This document shows positions 56,603 to 64,000 of a stretch of DNA of 64,000 nt, piece after piece. The stretch is from NCBI GenBank assembly GCA_026196575.1, contig JAPHSX010000046.1, forward strand, positions 24,270 through 88,269, in the 5' to 3' direction. The stretch comes from Gammaproteobacteria bacterium (GTDB lineage: Bacteria > Pseudomonadota > Gammaproteobacteria > Thiohalomonadales > Thiohalomonadaceae). Each line of letters opens with the position of its first letter. The first letter of the stretch is position 1. Below the pieces are notes generated by a model. It saw only the letters and a list, made by a program, of their open reading frames with translations. It was not told the origin of the DNA and made no database searches. Position numbers and translations under genes: made by a program.

Positions 56603-59416
56603 ATGAATGCCGCACTACTCCCCATTATCATCCTGCTGCCGCTGCTCGGTGCCCTGTTGCCGGTGCTGGCCATCCGACTGGGACGCACCGCCAGCGCCTG
56701 GTCGGCGGCGGCGTTGAGCGGCATTGCCCTGGGGCTGCTGCTGACGCTGGTGCCGCAGGTCTTCGCGGGCGAGACCCTGCTCTACCGACTCGACTGGCTG
56801 CCAGCCTATGGTTTGAACCTCGCCCTGCGGCTCGATGGGTTGGGAGTGCTCTTTGCGTTGCTGATCCTCGGTATCGGCCTGCTGGTGATCCTCTACGCCC
56901 GCTACTACCTCTCCGAGCACGACCCGATGGGACGCTTCTACGGCTTCCTGCTGCTCTTCATGGCGGCGATGCTGGGGGTGGTGCTGTCAGAAAATTTGCT
57001 GCTAATGCTGATCTTCTGGGAGCTGACCAGCCTGAGCTCTTTCCTCCTCATCGGCTACTGGAAGCACCGCGCCGATGCCCGTCAGGGGGCGCGACTGGCA
57101 CTGACCATCACCGGCGGCGGCGGTCTGGCGCTACTGGCCGGCATCCTGTTACTGGGCCATATCAGCGGCAGCTACGAGCTGTCGGTGGTGCTCGCCTCGA
57201 CCGAGACCATTCAGGCTCACCCGCTCTACCCGGCAACCCTGGTGCTGATCCTGCTCGGCGCCTTCACCAAATCGGCGCAGTTTCCCTTCCACTTCTGGCT
57301 GCCCCACGCGATGGCGGCACCCACCCCGGTGAGCGCCTATCTGCACTCGGCAACGATGGTAAAGGCGGGGGTCTTTCTGCTGGCGCGCCTCTTCCCGGCG
57401 CTGGCGGGCAGCGAACTCTGGTTCTACCTGGTCGCCGGCACCGGCATGGTAACGCTGCTGCTGGGAGCCTACCACGCACTGTTCAAGCATGACCTCAAGG
57501 GGCTGCTCGCCTACTCCACCATCAGCCACCTGGGACTCATCACCCTGCTGTTCGGCCTCGGCACGCCGCTGGGGGCGGTGGCCGGGGTGTTCCATATCAT
57601 CAACCATGCCATCTTCAAGGCCTCGCTCTTTATGGCCGCCGGGATCATCGATCACGAATCGGGCACCCGTGATATGCGCAAGCTCAACGGCCTGTGGCGC
57701 TACATGCCGCACACCGCCACCCTGGCGATGGTGGCCGCCGCCTCAATGGCGGGGGTGCCGCTGTTCAACGGCTTTCTCAGCAAGGAGATGTTCTTCGCCG
57801 AGACCCTGCATCACAGCTGGCTGGGGGCGTGGCACTGGCTGCTGCCGGTCGGCGCCACCCTGGCCGGGGTCTTCGCCGTGGCCTACTCCATCCGTTTTAT
57901 TCACGACGTCTTCTTTAACGGCGACCCCATCGACCTGCCACGCACCCCGCACGAGCCACCGCGCTACATGAAGGTGCCGGTGGAGATCCTGGTGGCGCTC
58001 TGCCTGCTGGTGGGGATCTTCCCGGCCTGGACGGTGGCGCCACTGCTGGCCAGCGCCGCGGCCAGTACTGTGAACGGCACCGTGGGTGGTGCGCTGCCCC
58101 ACTACAGCCTGGCGGTGTGGCACGGCTTTAACCTGCCGCTGCTGATGAGCGTCATCGCCATCGCGGGCGGAGCGCTGATCTATGTACTGCGCCATCAGCT
58201 CTTCGCCCTGCACGCGCGCCTGTTCCGCCCGTTCGATGCCAAGGCGCTGTTCGAACGACAACTGGAGCAGATCATCGGTTATGCCCGCCGTCTTACTGCG
58301 CTGCTGGAAAATGGCTCGCTGCAGCGCTACCTGATGCTGCTGGTGGCCAGCGCCGTGGTGCTGGTGGCCAGCGGACTGTGGGGCAGCCCGTTAAGTGGCC
58401 CGTTACCGGCCGGTGAGGTGGACGCGGTGACCCTTGCCGGTGCGCTGGCGCTGGCGCTCAGCGCAATCACCACCACCCTCTGGCACCGTCGGCGGTTGGT
58501 GGCGCTGATCCAGCTCAGTGTGGTGGGGCTGGTGGTCTCCATCGCCTTCGTCCGCTTTGCCGCGCCGGATCTCGCACTGACACAGCTTTCGGTGGAGATG
58601 GTGACCATCATCCTGCTGATGCTGGTGCTCTACTTTCTGCCACAACAGTCACCGGCCGAATCGTCACCGCTGCGCATCGGGCGCGACCTGCTGCTCGCCG
58701 TGGCGGCCGGCGGCAGCGTCGCCCTGCTGGCGTGGGGGGTGCTGACCCGCCCCTACCAGACCATCGGCGACTACTTCATGGCAAACAGCCTCTCCGGTGG
58801 TGGCGGCAGCAATGTGGTGAATGTGATCCTGGTCGATTTTCGCGGTTTCGACACTCTGGGCGAGGTGACGGTGCTGGGGATCGCCGCTATCGGCATCGTA
58901 ATGATGCTGAGCGGACTGCAACTGAAGATGCCCACCGCCGATGCCGCGGGGCGCCCCTGGGCGCGCGAGCGCTACCCCATGATCCTGGCGGTGATCTCGC
59001 GCCCGCTGCTGCCGTTGGCGCTGGTGGTAGCGATCTATCTGATGCTGCGCGGCCACAACATGCCCGGCGGCGGCTTTATCGCCGGTCTGGTGACCGCCAT
59101 CGCGCTAATCCTGCAATATGTGGCCAGCGGCATCGCCTGGACCCAGCAGCGGATGCACCTCGACTACATCAAGCTGACCGCCGCCGGGGTGCTGCTCGCC
59201 GCCCTCACCGGGCTGGGCAGCTGGGCCTTCGGCTACCCCTATCTCACCAGCAGCTTCGGTCACTTCACGCTGCCGCTGCTCGGCGAGTTCGAACTGGCCA
59301 CGGCGATGCTGTTCGATCTCGGGGTCTTCCTCGCCGTCATCGGCAGCACCCTGCTGGTGCTGGCCAACCTAGGCAAGCTTAGCGTGCTCAAGCACACACT
59401 GAAGGAGGAGCGCTAA
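56603..59416 (+). CDS. mrpA: Mrp Na+/H+ antiporter subunit A with fused MnhB domain
   Basis: MrpA is the largest subunit of the multi-gene Na+/H+ antiporter, related to respiratory complex I NuoL. The 937-residue protein has the NuoL-like core, with [50 protein letters not shown]-type sequence and lysine/histidine residues in the membrane. The last 150 or so residues match MnhB ([35 protein letters not shown]), so A and B are fused. The start at 56603 ([16 protein letters not shown]) fits the first helix; no clear ribosome site is seen. mrpC overlaps its stop (TAATG). Confidence 0.95.
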   Translation: MNAALLPIIILLPLLGALLPVLAIRLGRTASAWSAAALSGIALGLLLTLVPQVFAGETLLYRLDWLPAYGLNLALRLDGLGVLFALLILGIGLLVILYARYYLSEHDPMGRFYGFLLLFMAAMLGVVLSENLLLMLIFWELTSLSSFLLIGYWKHRADARQGARLALTITGGGGLALLAGILLLGHISGSYELSVVLASTETIQAHPLYPATLVLILLGAFTKSAQFPFHFWLPHAMAAPTPVSAYLHSATMVKAGVFLLARLFPALAGSELWFYLVAGTGMVTLLLGAYHALFKHDLKGLLAYSTISHLGLITLLFGLGTPLGAVAGVFHIINHAIFKASLFMAAGIIDHESGTRDMRKLNGLWRYMPHTATLAMVAAASMAGVPLFNGFLSKEMFFAETLHHSWLGAWHWLLPVGATLAGVFAVAYSIRFIHDVFFNGDPIDLPRTPHEPPRYMKVPVEILVALCLLVGIFPAWTVAPLLASAAASTVNGTVGGALPHYSLAVWHGFNLPLLMSVIAIAGGALIYVLRHQLFALHARLFRPFDAKALFERQLEQIIGYARRLTALLENGSLQRYLMLLVASAVVLVASGLWGSPLSGPLPAGEVDAVTLAGALALALSAITTTLWHRRRLVALIQLSVVGLVVSIAFVRFAAPDLALTQLSVEMVTIILLMLVLYFLPQQSPAESSPLRIGRDLLLAVAAGGSVALLAWGVLTRPYQTIGDYFMANSLSGGGGSNVVNVILVDFRGFDTLGEVTVLGIAAIGIVMMLSGLQLKMPTADAAGRPWARERYPMILAVISRPLLPLALVVAIYLMLRGHNMPGGGFIAGLVTAIALILQYVASGIAWTQQRMHLDYIKLTAAGVLLAALTGLGSWAFGYPYLTSSFGHFTLPLLGEFELATAMLFDLGVFLAVIGSTLLVLANLGKLSVLKHTLKEER

Positions 59417-59775
59417 TGGCCCTGCTGGTCTCCCTGCTCATCGGTGTGATGGTGACCTGCGGGGTCTATCTGCTGCTGCGCGCCCGCACCTTTGCGGTGG
59501 TGATGGGGCTCATCATGCTCTCCTACGCGGTCAACCTCTTCCTCTTCGCCATGGGGCGGCTTGCGGCCACGGCGCCGTCGCTGGTGGGGCTGACAGGGGC
59601 GAAGGACGTCGCTGCCGACCCGGTGCCGCAGGCGCTGGTGCTGACTGCCATCGTCATCGGCTTCGCCATGACCGCCTTCGCCGTCACCCTGGCGCTGCGT
59701 GCCAACAGTGAGCTGGGGAGCGACCATGTGGATGGCGCCGCGCCTGACTCCAGTGCAAAGGAGAGCGCAGAGTGA
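59416..59775 (+). CDS. mrpC: Mrp antiporter subunit C
   Basis: MrpC is the 119-residue NuoK-like subunit with three membrane helices. Family blocks are GVYLLLRARTFAVVMGLIMLSYAVNLFLFAMG and the ending DPVPQALVLTAIVIGFAMTAF. It overlaps the mrpA stop and the mrpD start, which shows a tightly coupled operon. The last 20 residues are hydrophilic and variable. Confidence 0.96.
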   Translation: MALLVSLLIGVMVTCGVYLLLRARTFAVVMGLIMLSYAVNLFLFAMGRLAATAPSLVGLTGAKDVAADPVPQALVLTAIVIGFAMTAFAVTLALRANSELGSDHVDGAAPDSSAKESAE

Positions 59776-61310
59776 ACCACTGGATCATCCTTCCCATCAT
59801 CCTGCCCCTGCTGAGCGGCCTGCTGCTTCTGCTGGGCGGCCGCTGGGCGCAGTCGCGCAAGCGCCTCCTCTCGCTGCTGGCCACCGCCGCGCTGCTGCCG
59901 CTCGCCGTGGCGCTGCTGCTGCAGGTGGGCGATGGCAGCTATCGTGTCTATGCCCTGGGCAACTGGCCGGCCCCTTACGGCATTGTACTGGTGCTGGATC
60001 GGCTGGCCGCGCTCATGCTGCTACTCACCGCACTGCTGGCCCTGCCATCACTCTGGTATGCCACACGCGGCGATGATGGCCACAGCGGACATTTCCACGC
60101 CATCTTCCAGTTCCAGTTGATGGGGCTGAACGGCGCCTTTCTCACCGGCGACCTGTTCAATCTCTTCGTCTTTTTCGAGGTGTTGCTGATCGCCTCCTAC
60201 GCCCTGCTGCTGCATGGCGGTGGCGCCGCGCGCAGTCGCGCCGGGCTGCACTATGTGCTGCTCAATCTGACCGGTTCGAGCCTCTTTCTCATTGCGGTGG
60301 GGGTGCTCTACGGCATCACCGGCACCCTCAATATGGCCGATCTGGCACAGCGGATGGCGCAGGCGGCCCCCTCGGAGGCGGGACTGCTGCACGCGGCGGC
60401 ACTGTTATTGTTGCTGGTCTTTGCCCTCAAGGCGGCGCTGCTGCCGCTCTATTTCTGGCTCCCCTCTGCCTACAGCGCGGCCAGCGCCCCGGTGGCCGCC
60501 CTCTTTGCCATCATGACCAAGGTGGGGGTCTATGCCATCGTGCGGGTCTATACGCTGATCTTCGGCGCCGAGGCGGGAGTGCTGGCGAATCTGGCCAGTG
60601 AGTGGCTCTGGCCGCTGGCACTGGCAACCCTGCTGCTGGGGGCGTTCGGCGCGCTGGCGGCCGGCACGCTGCGTGGCCTCATCGCCTATCTGCTCATCAT
60701 CTCGGTGGGGATACTGCTGGCGGGGGTGGCACTCCACACCACGGCGGCACTGGGTGCCGTGCTCTACTACCTGCCGCACACCACACTGGTGAGCGGCGGA
60801 CTCTTCCTGCTGGCGGGGATCATCCGCGGCCAACGCGGGGCCGATGAGGATCGTCTGGGCAGCGCCGCCGCAATGCCGTGGCAGGCCACGCTGGGGGTAC
60901 TCTTCTTTATTGGCGCCATCGCCGTCGCCGGGCTGCCGCCGCTCTCGGGTTTTATCGGCAAGCTGGTGCTGCTCTCCGCGGTCGCTCCCGGCCCACAACA
61001 GGCGTGGCTCTGGTCGGTGGTGCTCGGTGGCAGTCTGATCACCCTCATCGCCCTGAGTCGTGCCGGCAGCGTCCTCTTCTGGAAGACCACTGGCGGGGCA
61101 AGCGCGACGGTAACCCTGGATCGCCAACAGCTGCTCGCGGCCACGCTGTTGCTGCTGGCGCCGCTGTTGCTGAGCCTCTTTGCGGCACCGCTGCTGGCCT
61201 TTACCGAGGCCACGGCGCAGCAGCTCCACGCCCCGCGGGGCTACATTGCCGCCGTATTAGGCGCAGAGGGCCCGCTCTCGCTGGTCGCGACACAGGAGGT
61301 GGCAAGGTGA
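59772..61310 (+). CDS. mrpD: Mrp antiporter subunit D
   Basis: MrpD is the NuoM/NuoN-like antiporter subunit, 512 residues with about 14 helices. The core shows GLNGAFLTGDLFNLFVFFEVLLIASY, FALKAALLPLYFWLPSAYSAASAPVAALF-type sequence and PPLSGFIGKLVLL. The start is GTG at 59772, inside the mrpC stop (GTGA). It overlaps the mrpE start. Together with MrpA it forms the ion-translocating part of the complex. Confidence 0.95.
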   Translation: MNHWIILPIILPLLSGLLLLLGGRWAQSRKRLLSLLATAALLPLAVALLLQVGDGSYRVYALGNWPAPYGIVLVLDRLAALMLLLTALLALPSLWYATRGDDGHSGHFHAIFQFQLMGLNGAFLTGDLFNLFVFFEVLLIASYALLLHGGGAARSRAGLHYVLLNLTGSSLFLIAVGVLYGITGTLNMADLAQRMAQAAPSEAGLLHAAALLLLLVFALKAALLPLYFWLPSAYSAASAPVAALFAIMTKVGVYAIVRVYTLIFGAEAGVLANLASEWLWPLALATLLLGAFGALAAGTLRGLIAYLLIISVGILLAGVALHTTAALGAVLYYLPHTTLVSGGLFLLAGIIRGQRGADEDRLGSAAAMPWQATLGVLFFIGAIAVAGLPPLSGFIGKLVLLSAVAPGPQQAWLWSVVLGGSLITLIALSRAGSVLFWKTTGGASATVTLDRQQLLAATLLLLAPLLLSLFAAPLLAFTEATAQQLHAPRGYIAAVLGAEGPLSLVATQEVAR

Positions 61311-61801
61311 AGGGATTCTCCTGGTTACCCCACCCCTATCTCAGTCTGATGCTGCTCGTCATCTGGCTGCTGCTGGTCAATACCACGGCCCCCGGTCACA
61401 TCGTGCTGGGCACGCTGCTGGCCATCCTGGTGCCGCGCTACACCACCACCTTCTGGAGCGATCCGCCGCGCAAGGTACGCCTGTTGCCGCTCCTGCGTTA
61501 CACACTGGTGCTGATCGGCGACATCATCGTCGCCAACGTGCAGGTGGCAATCCTCATCCTCGGCCCGGCAAGCCGCTTGCGCCCCGCCTTTGTCCACTAC
61601 CCGCTGACGTTGCAGAGCGAGTTCGCCATCACCCTGCTCGCCAGCACCATCTCGCTGACACCGGGAACCGTCACGGCAGACGTTAGCGCCGACGGCAAGG
61701 GGCTGCTGCTCCACGCCCTGGACCTGGAGGACGAGGAGGCGCTGATCCACCACATCCGCGAGCGCTATGAACTGCCGCTAAAGGAGATCTTCGAATGCTG
61801 A
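61307..61801 (+). CDS. mrpE: Mrp antiporter subunit E
   Basis: MrpE is a 164-residue membrane protein with two N-terminal helices and a cytoplasmic domain. Typical sequence is LLPLLRYTLVLIGDIIVANVQVA, FVHYPLTLQSEFAITLLASTISLTPGTVT and LHALDLEDEEAL. It starts with GTG at 61307, which overlaps the mrpD stop (GTGA). Its stop overlaps the mrpF start (ATGCTGA). Confidence 0.94.
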   Translation: MKGFSWLPHPYLSLMLLVIWLLLVNTTAPGHIVLGTLLAILVPRYTTTFWSDPPRKVRLLPLLRYTLVLIGDIIVANVQVAILILGPASRLRPAFVHYPLTLQSEFAITLLASTISLTPGTVTADVSADGKGLLLHALDLEDEEALIHHIRERYELPLKEIFEC

Positions 61802-62064
61802 GCCTGGCGATTGAGGCGGCGTTTGCCATGATGACGCTGGCACTGCTGCTCAACCTGTGGCGCGTGGTGCGCGGCCCCGACCTGCCCGATCGCATCCTCG
61901 CGCTGGACACCATGTATATCAACTCCATCGCCCTTATCGTGCTCTATGGCGTACAGCAGAAGAGCGAGTTCTATTTCGAGGCGGCCCTGCTCATCGCGGT
62001 GATGGGATTTGTGGGCACCGTGGCGGTGGTCAAGTACCTGTTGCGCGGCGACATTGTCGAGTGA
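61795..62064 (+). CDS. mrpF: Mrp antiporter subunit F
   Basis: MrpF is an 89-residue, three-helix subunit with the family block RVVRGPDLPDRILALDTMYINSIAL and the ending AVMGFVGTVAVVKYLLRGDIVE. It overlaps mrpE and precedes mrpG by nine bases. Length is normal. Confidence 0.95.
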   Translation: MLSLAIEAAFAMMTLALLLNLWRVVRGPDLPDRILALDTMYINSIALIVLYGVQQKSEFYFEAALLIAVMGFVGTVAVVKYLLRGDIVE

Positions 62065-62073
62065 GGCAAGGCG

Positions 62074-62394
62074 ATGATTGAGATCCTGGTTTCGTTTTTT
62101 CTGCTGGTGGGGGCAGCCTTCGCGCTGATCGGCTCATGGGGGCTGGTACACCTGCCCGATTTTTATCTGCGCCTGCACGGCCCGACCAAGGCCACCACCC
62201 TCGGCGTGGGCGGCATGATCATCGGCTCGGTTATCTACTTCAGCAGCCATGGCGAGACCCTGAGCCTACACGAACTGCTGGTCACCCTGTTCCTCTTTAT
62301 CACCGCCCCGGTCAGCGCCCACATGCTGGCCAAGGCCGCCCTGCACCTGCAGCTGCGCAGCGAGGAGAGGACGCGCAACCGCAATGACGTGTAA
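62074..62394 (+). CDS. mrpG: Mrp antiporter subunit G
   Basis: MrpG is the last subunit of the operon, 106 residues with three helices. It shows LIGSWGLVHLPDFYLRLHGPTKATTLGVGG and TLFLFITAPVSAHMLAKAAL, both characteristic. The gene completes an A(B)CDEFG order, so the antiporter appears complete. It converges with bioA with 29 bases between the stops. Confidence 0.95.
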   Translation: MIEILVSFFLLVGAAFALIGSWGLVHLPDFYLRLHGPTKATTLGVGGMIIGSVIYFSSHGETLSLHELLVTLFLFITAPVSAHMLAKAALHLQLRSEERTRNRNDV

Positions 62395-62423
62395 TCGCCC
62401 GGCAAAGCCCACCCGCAGAGACC

Positions 62424-63737
62424 CTATCTGGCCGCGATCTCCGCCACCACCTGCCCCATCGCCGCCGTCAGCCGGCTTAACTGCACCCCCTCAATAACAA
62501 AGGGCGGCATCACATAGAGCAGCTTGCCAAAGGGACGAATCCACACCCCCAGTTCCACCAGTCGCGGTTGGACCCAGCGCATATCCACCGCCTCGGTTAA
62601 TTCAATAACGCCGATCGCCCCCTTCACCCGCACCTCACGGACGCATGAAAACTCACGGCAGGGAGCCAGCTCACGCCTTAACTGCGCCTCGATGGCGGCC
62701 ACCCTCTGCTGCCACGGCGAGGCGAGCAGCAGGTCTATAGAGGCATTGGCCACGGCACAGGCGAGCGGGTTTCCCATGAAGGTGGGGCCGTGCATCAGCA
62801 CCCCACTGCCGTCGGCACCAATCCCGCGTGCCACCCGTTCGGTGGTGAGGGTAGCAGCGAGGGTCAGGGTACCACCCGTAAGCGCCTTGCCGAGGGTGAG
62901 GATATCGGGAACGATCCCCGCCTGCTCGTAGGCAAAGAGGGTACCCGTGCGGCCAAAGCCGGTGGCGATCTCGTCGAGGATCAGCAACACGTCGCACTCA
63001 TCGCACAGGGCGCGCACCCGACGCAGATAGTCGGGGCAGTAGAAGCGCATCCCCCCTGCCCCCTGCACCAGCGGCTCTAGGATCACCGCCGCCACCTCGT
63101 GCCGGTGCGCACGCAGCAACTGCGCAAACTCGGCGATGTGAGACTCGTCCCATACCGCATCGTCGGCACATCCGGGCACCGGGGCGAAGAGGTGTTGCGG
63201 TAACACCCCATGAAAGAGGCCGTGCATCCCGTTGACCGGATCGCACACCGCCATCGCACCGAAGGTATCGCCATGATAGCCGCCGCGCACCGTAAGCAGC
63301 CGCTGCTTCTCCTGCTTACCCTGGGCGAACCAGTATTGCAATGCCATCTTGATGGCCACCTCTACCGCCACCGAGCCGGAATCGGCGAGAAAGAGATATT
63401 GCAGCGGCTCCGCCGTCATCGCCACCAGCCGCCGCCCCAGCTCCGCCGCCGGCTGATGGGCAAGGCCACCGAACATCACATGCGACATCCGCTGCGCCTG
63501 TGTACTGAGGGCCGCATTCAGCTCCGGGACGTTGTAGCCGTGGATCGCCGCCCACCAGGAAGACATGCCGTCAACAAGCCGGCGCCCGTCGGCCAGCTCC
63601 AGCTCTACCCCACTGGCCGCCACCACCGCAAAGACCGGCAACGGCTCCAGCATCGAGGTGTAGGGGTGCCACAGATGGTCGCGGTCAAACCGCTGCCAAT
63701 CGAAGGGGGAACTGTTGCCAGGGGACATGATAATCAA
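62424..63737 (-). CDS. bioA: adenosylmethionine-8-amino-7-oxononanoate aminotransferase
   Basis: BioA moves the amino group of S-adenosylmethionine to KAPA to give DAPA in biotin synthesis. The 437-residue PLP enzyme shows HLWHPYTSML at the N-terminus, the WAAIHGYN block, FADSGSVAVEVAIKMA and GYHGDTFGAM. The PLP aspartate is in LILDEIATGFGRTG and the PLP lysine in LTLGKALTGGTL. ATG 63728 is also possible. No other bio gene is in the window. Its promoter must lie in the repeat-containing region to the right. Confidence 0.95.
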   Translation of the reverse strand: MIIMSPGNSSPFDWQRFDRDHLWHPYTSMLEPLPVFAVVAASGVELELADGRRLVDGMSSWWAAIHGYNVPELNAALSTQAQRMSHVMFGGLAHQPAAELGRRLVAMTAEPLQYLFLADSGSVAVEVAIKMALQYWFAQGKQEKQRLLTVRGGYHGDTFGAMAVCDPVNGMHGLFHGVLPQHLFAPVPGCADDAVWDESHIAEFAQLLRAHRHEVAAVILEPLVQGAGGMRFYCPDYLRRVRALCDECDVLLILDEIATGFGRTGTLFAYEQAGIVPDILTLGKALTGGTLTLAATLTTERVARGIGADGSGVLMHGPTFMGNPLACAVANASIDLLLASPWQQRVAAIEAQLRRELAPCREFSCVREVRVKGAIGVIELTEAVDMRWVQPRLVELGVWIRPFGKLLYVMPPFVIEGVQLSRLTAAMGQVVAEIAAR

Positions 63738-63790
63738 ACGGCTATGGGTGTCAGGCCATTATCGGTGCCGCGCCCGGCGGACGCAACGTG

Positions 63791-63812
63791 ACACCGGCAG
63801 AGCCGCTCCTAC
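63791..63812 (-). repeat. REP-like element, minus orientation
   Basis: On the minus strand the sequence reads GTAGGAGCGGCTCTGCCGGT, with a CGGC/GCCG stem around a TCT loop. GTAGGAGCG is a common head of REP elements in Pseudomonas and relatives. Its partner lies inverted at 63908. Confidence 0.7.
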
Positions 63813-63850
63813 GGGATCGTGGCCGCGACATACCACACCAACGTGATCGT

Positions 63851-63909
63851 GGCGAAACGCACCACGCCACCGGGATTACGGCAAAACGCACCGACACCAC
63901 CGGGATCGT
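63851..63909 (+). repeat. imperfect tandem repeat of about 30 bases
   Basis: Two adjacent units, 63851-63879 and 63880-63909, share GGC(G/A)AAACGCACC at the start and CACCGGGAT near the end. They fill the space between the two REP-like elements. Confidence 0.6.
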
Positions 63910-63932
63910 AGGAGCGCCTCTGGCGCGATGCG
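63908..63932 (+). repeat. REP-like element, plus orientation
   Basis: The plus strand reads GTAGGAGCGCCTCTGGCGCG, with a GCGCC/GGCGC stem around a TCT loop. It forms an inverted pair (BIME-like) with the element at 63791-63812. REP elements of this kind are mobilised by RAYT transposases encoded elsewhere. Confidence 0.75.
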
Positions 63933-64000
63933 GTGGTGACCGTGATGCCGCTGTCGCGGCAAGCCACCCCTGTTTCGGCATACGGTTTGGTGGTGGGGGC

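Larger units (their letters stand above)
63738..64000. other. noncoding region upstream of bioA with repeats
   Basis: The last 263 bases show no convincing gene. They carry two REP-like elements in opposite orientation and a short tandem repeat, listed separately. The bioA promoter should lie nearest 63738-63790, but I see no clear hexamers. Confidence 0.6.

Overview
The window is about 60-65% GC, densely coded, and reads as a chromosomal segment of a denitrifying gammaproteobacterium. The evidence is the enterobacterial-type order purC-(MBL gene)-bamC-dapA/gcvR-bcp, typical gammaproteobacterial parC, parE, relA and nth, a cd1-type nitrite reductase cluster, a cytochrome c-type nitric oxide reductase cluster, and a Mrp Na+/H+ antiporter operon. 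The antiporter suits a saline or alkaline habitat. I cannot name a genus.

Layout. 0-3.5 kb: the 3' end of a FimX-like degenerate EAL protein, a membrane adenylate/guanylate cyclase and a TPR-like lipoprotein. 3.5-9.8 kb (minus): parC, a GGDEF-EAL protein, a glutaredoxin-like gene and parE. 9.9-13.4 kb (minus): purC, an MBL-fold hydrolase, bamC and dapA. 13.6-16.8 kb (plus): gcvR, bcp, a PIN-PhoH ATPase and a conserved unknown. 17-23.9 kb: norCB, then norEF, norQ, two less-described membrane genes and norD. 24.2-34.4 kb: nirS, a NirT-like multiheme fusion, a cupredoxin, nirC and the heme d1 set nirFDLGHJN; nirE and nirM are not present. Perfect or near-perfect FNR/Dnr boxes precede norC and nirS, and a Dnr-like regulator lies at 40.6-41.3 kb.

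34.4-40.6 kb is an insertion-like block between nirN and dnr. It holds a cassette resembling mycobacterial decaprenylphosphoryl-D-arabinose synthesis (DUF212/PAP2-like, UbiA-type phosphoribosyltransferase, GtrA, DprE1, DprE2). It ends in a strikingly AT-rich polytopic membrane protein and a cluster of stem-loops. 41.3-49.1 kb (minus) is a TolQ/TolR/TolR/TonB-like energy-transducing set joined to TPR lipoproteins, resembling Myxococcus Agl/Glt machinery. These two blocks are the best candidates for little-described systems.

49.4-64 kb: nth and a DUF1841 gene; relA (unusual in pairing an intact HD hydrolase motif with a RelA-type EFDD synthetase motif) and a YgiQ-like radical SAM gene on minus; a small exported protein and an agmatinase-family enzyme; the mrpA(B)CDEFG operon; bioA on minus; then a noncoding end with two inverted REP-like elements. 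I saw no rRNA, tRNA, CRISPR array or intact transposase.

Functional logic: Dnr likely switches on NirS and NorCB under low oxygen and nitrogen oxides. The nirF-N genes make heme d1 for NirS, the cupredoxin and NirC may carry electrons to it, and NorQ/NorD with accessory membrane proteins mature NorCB.
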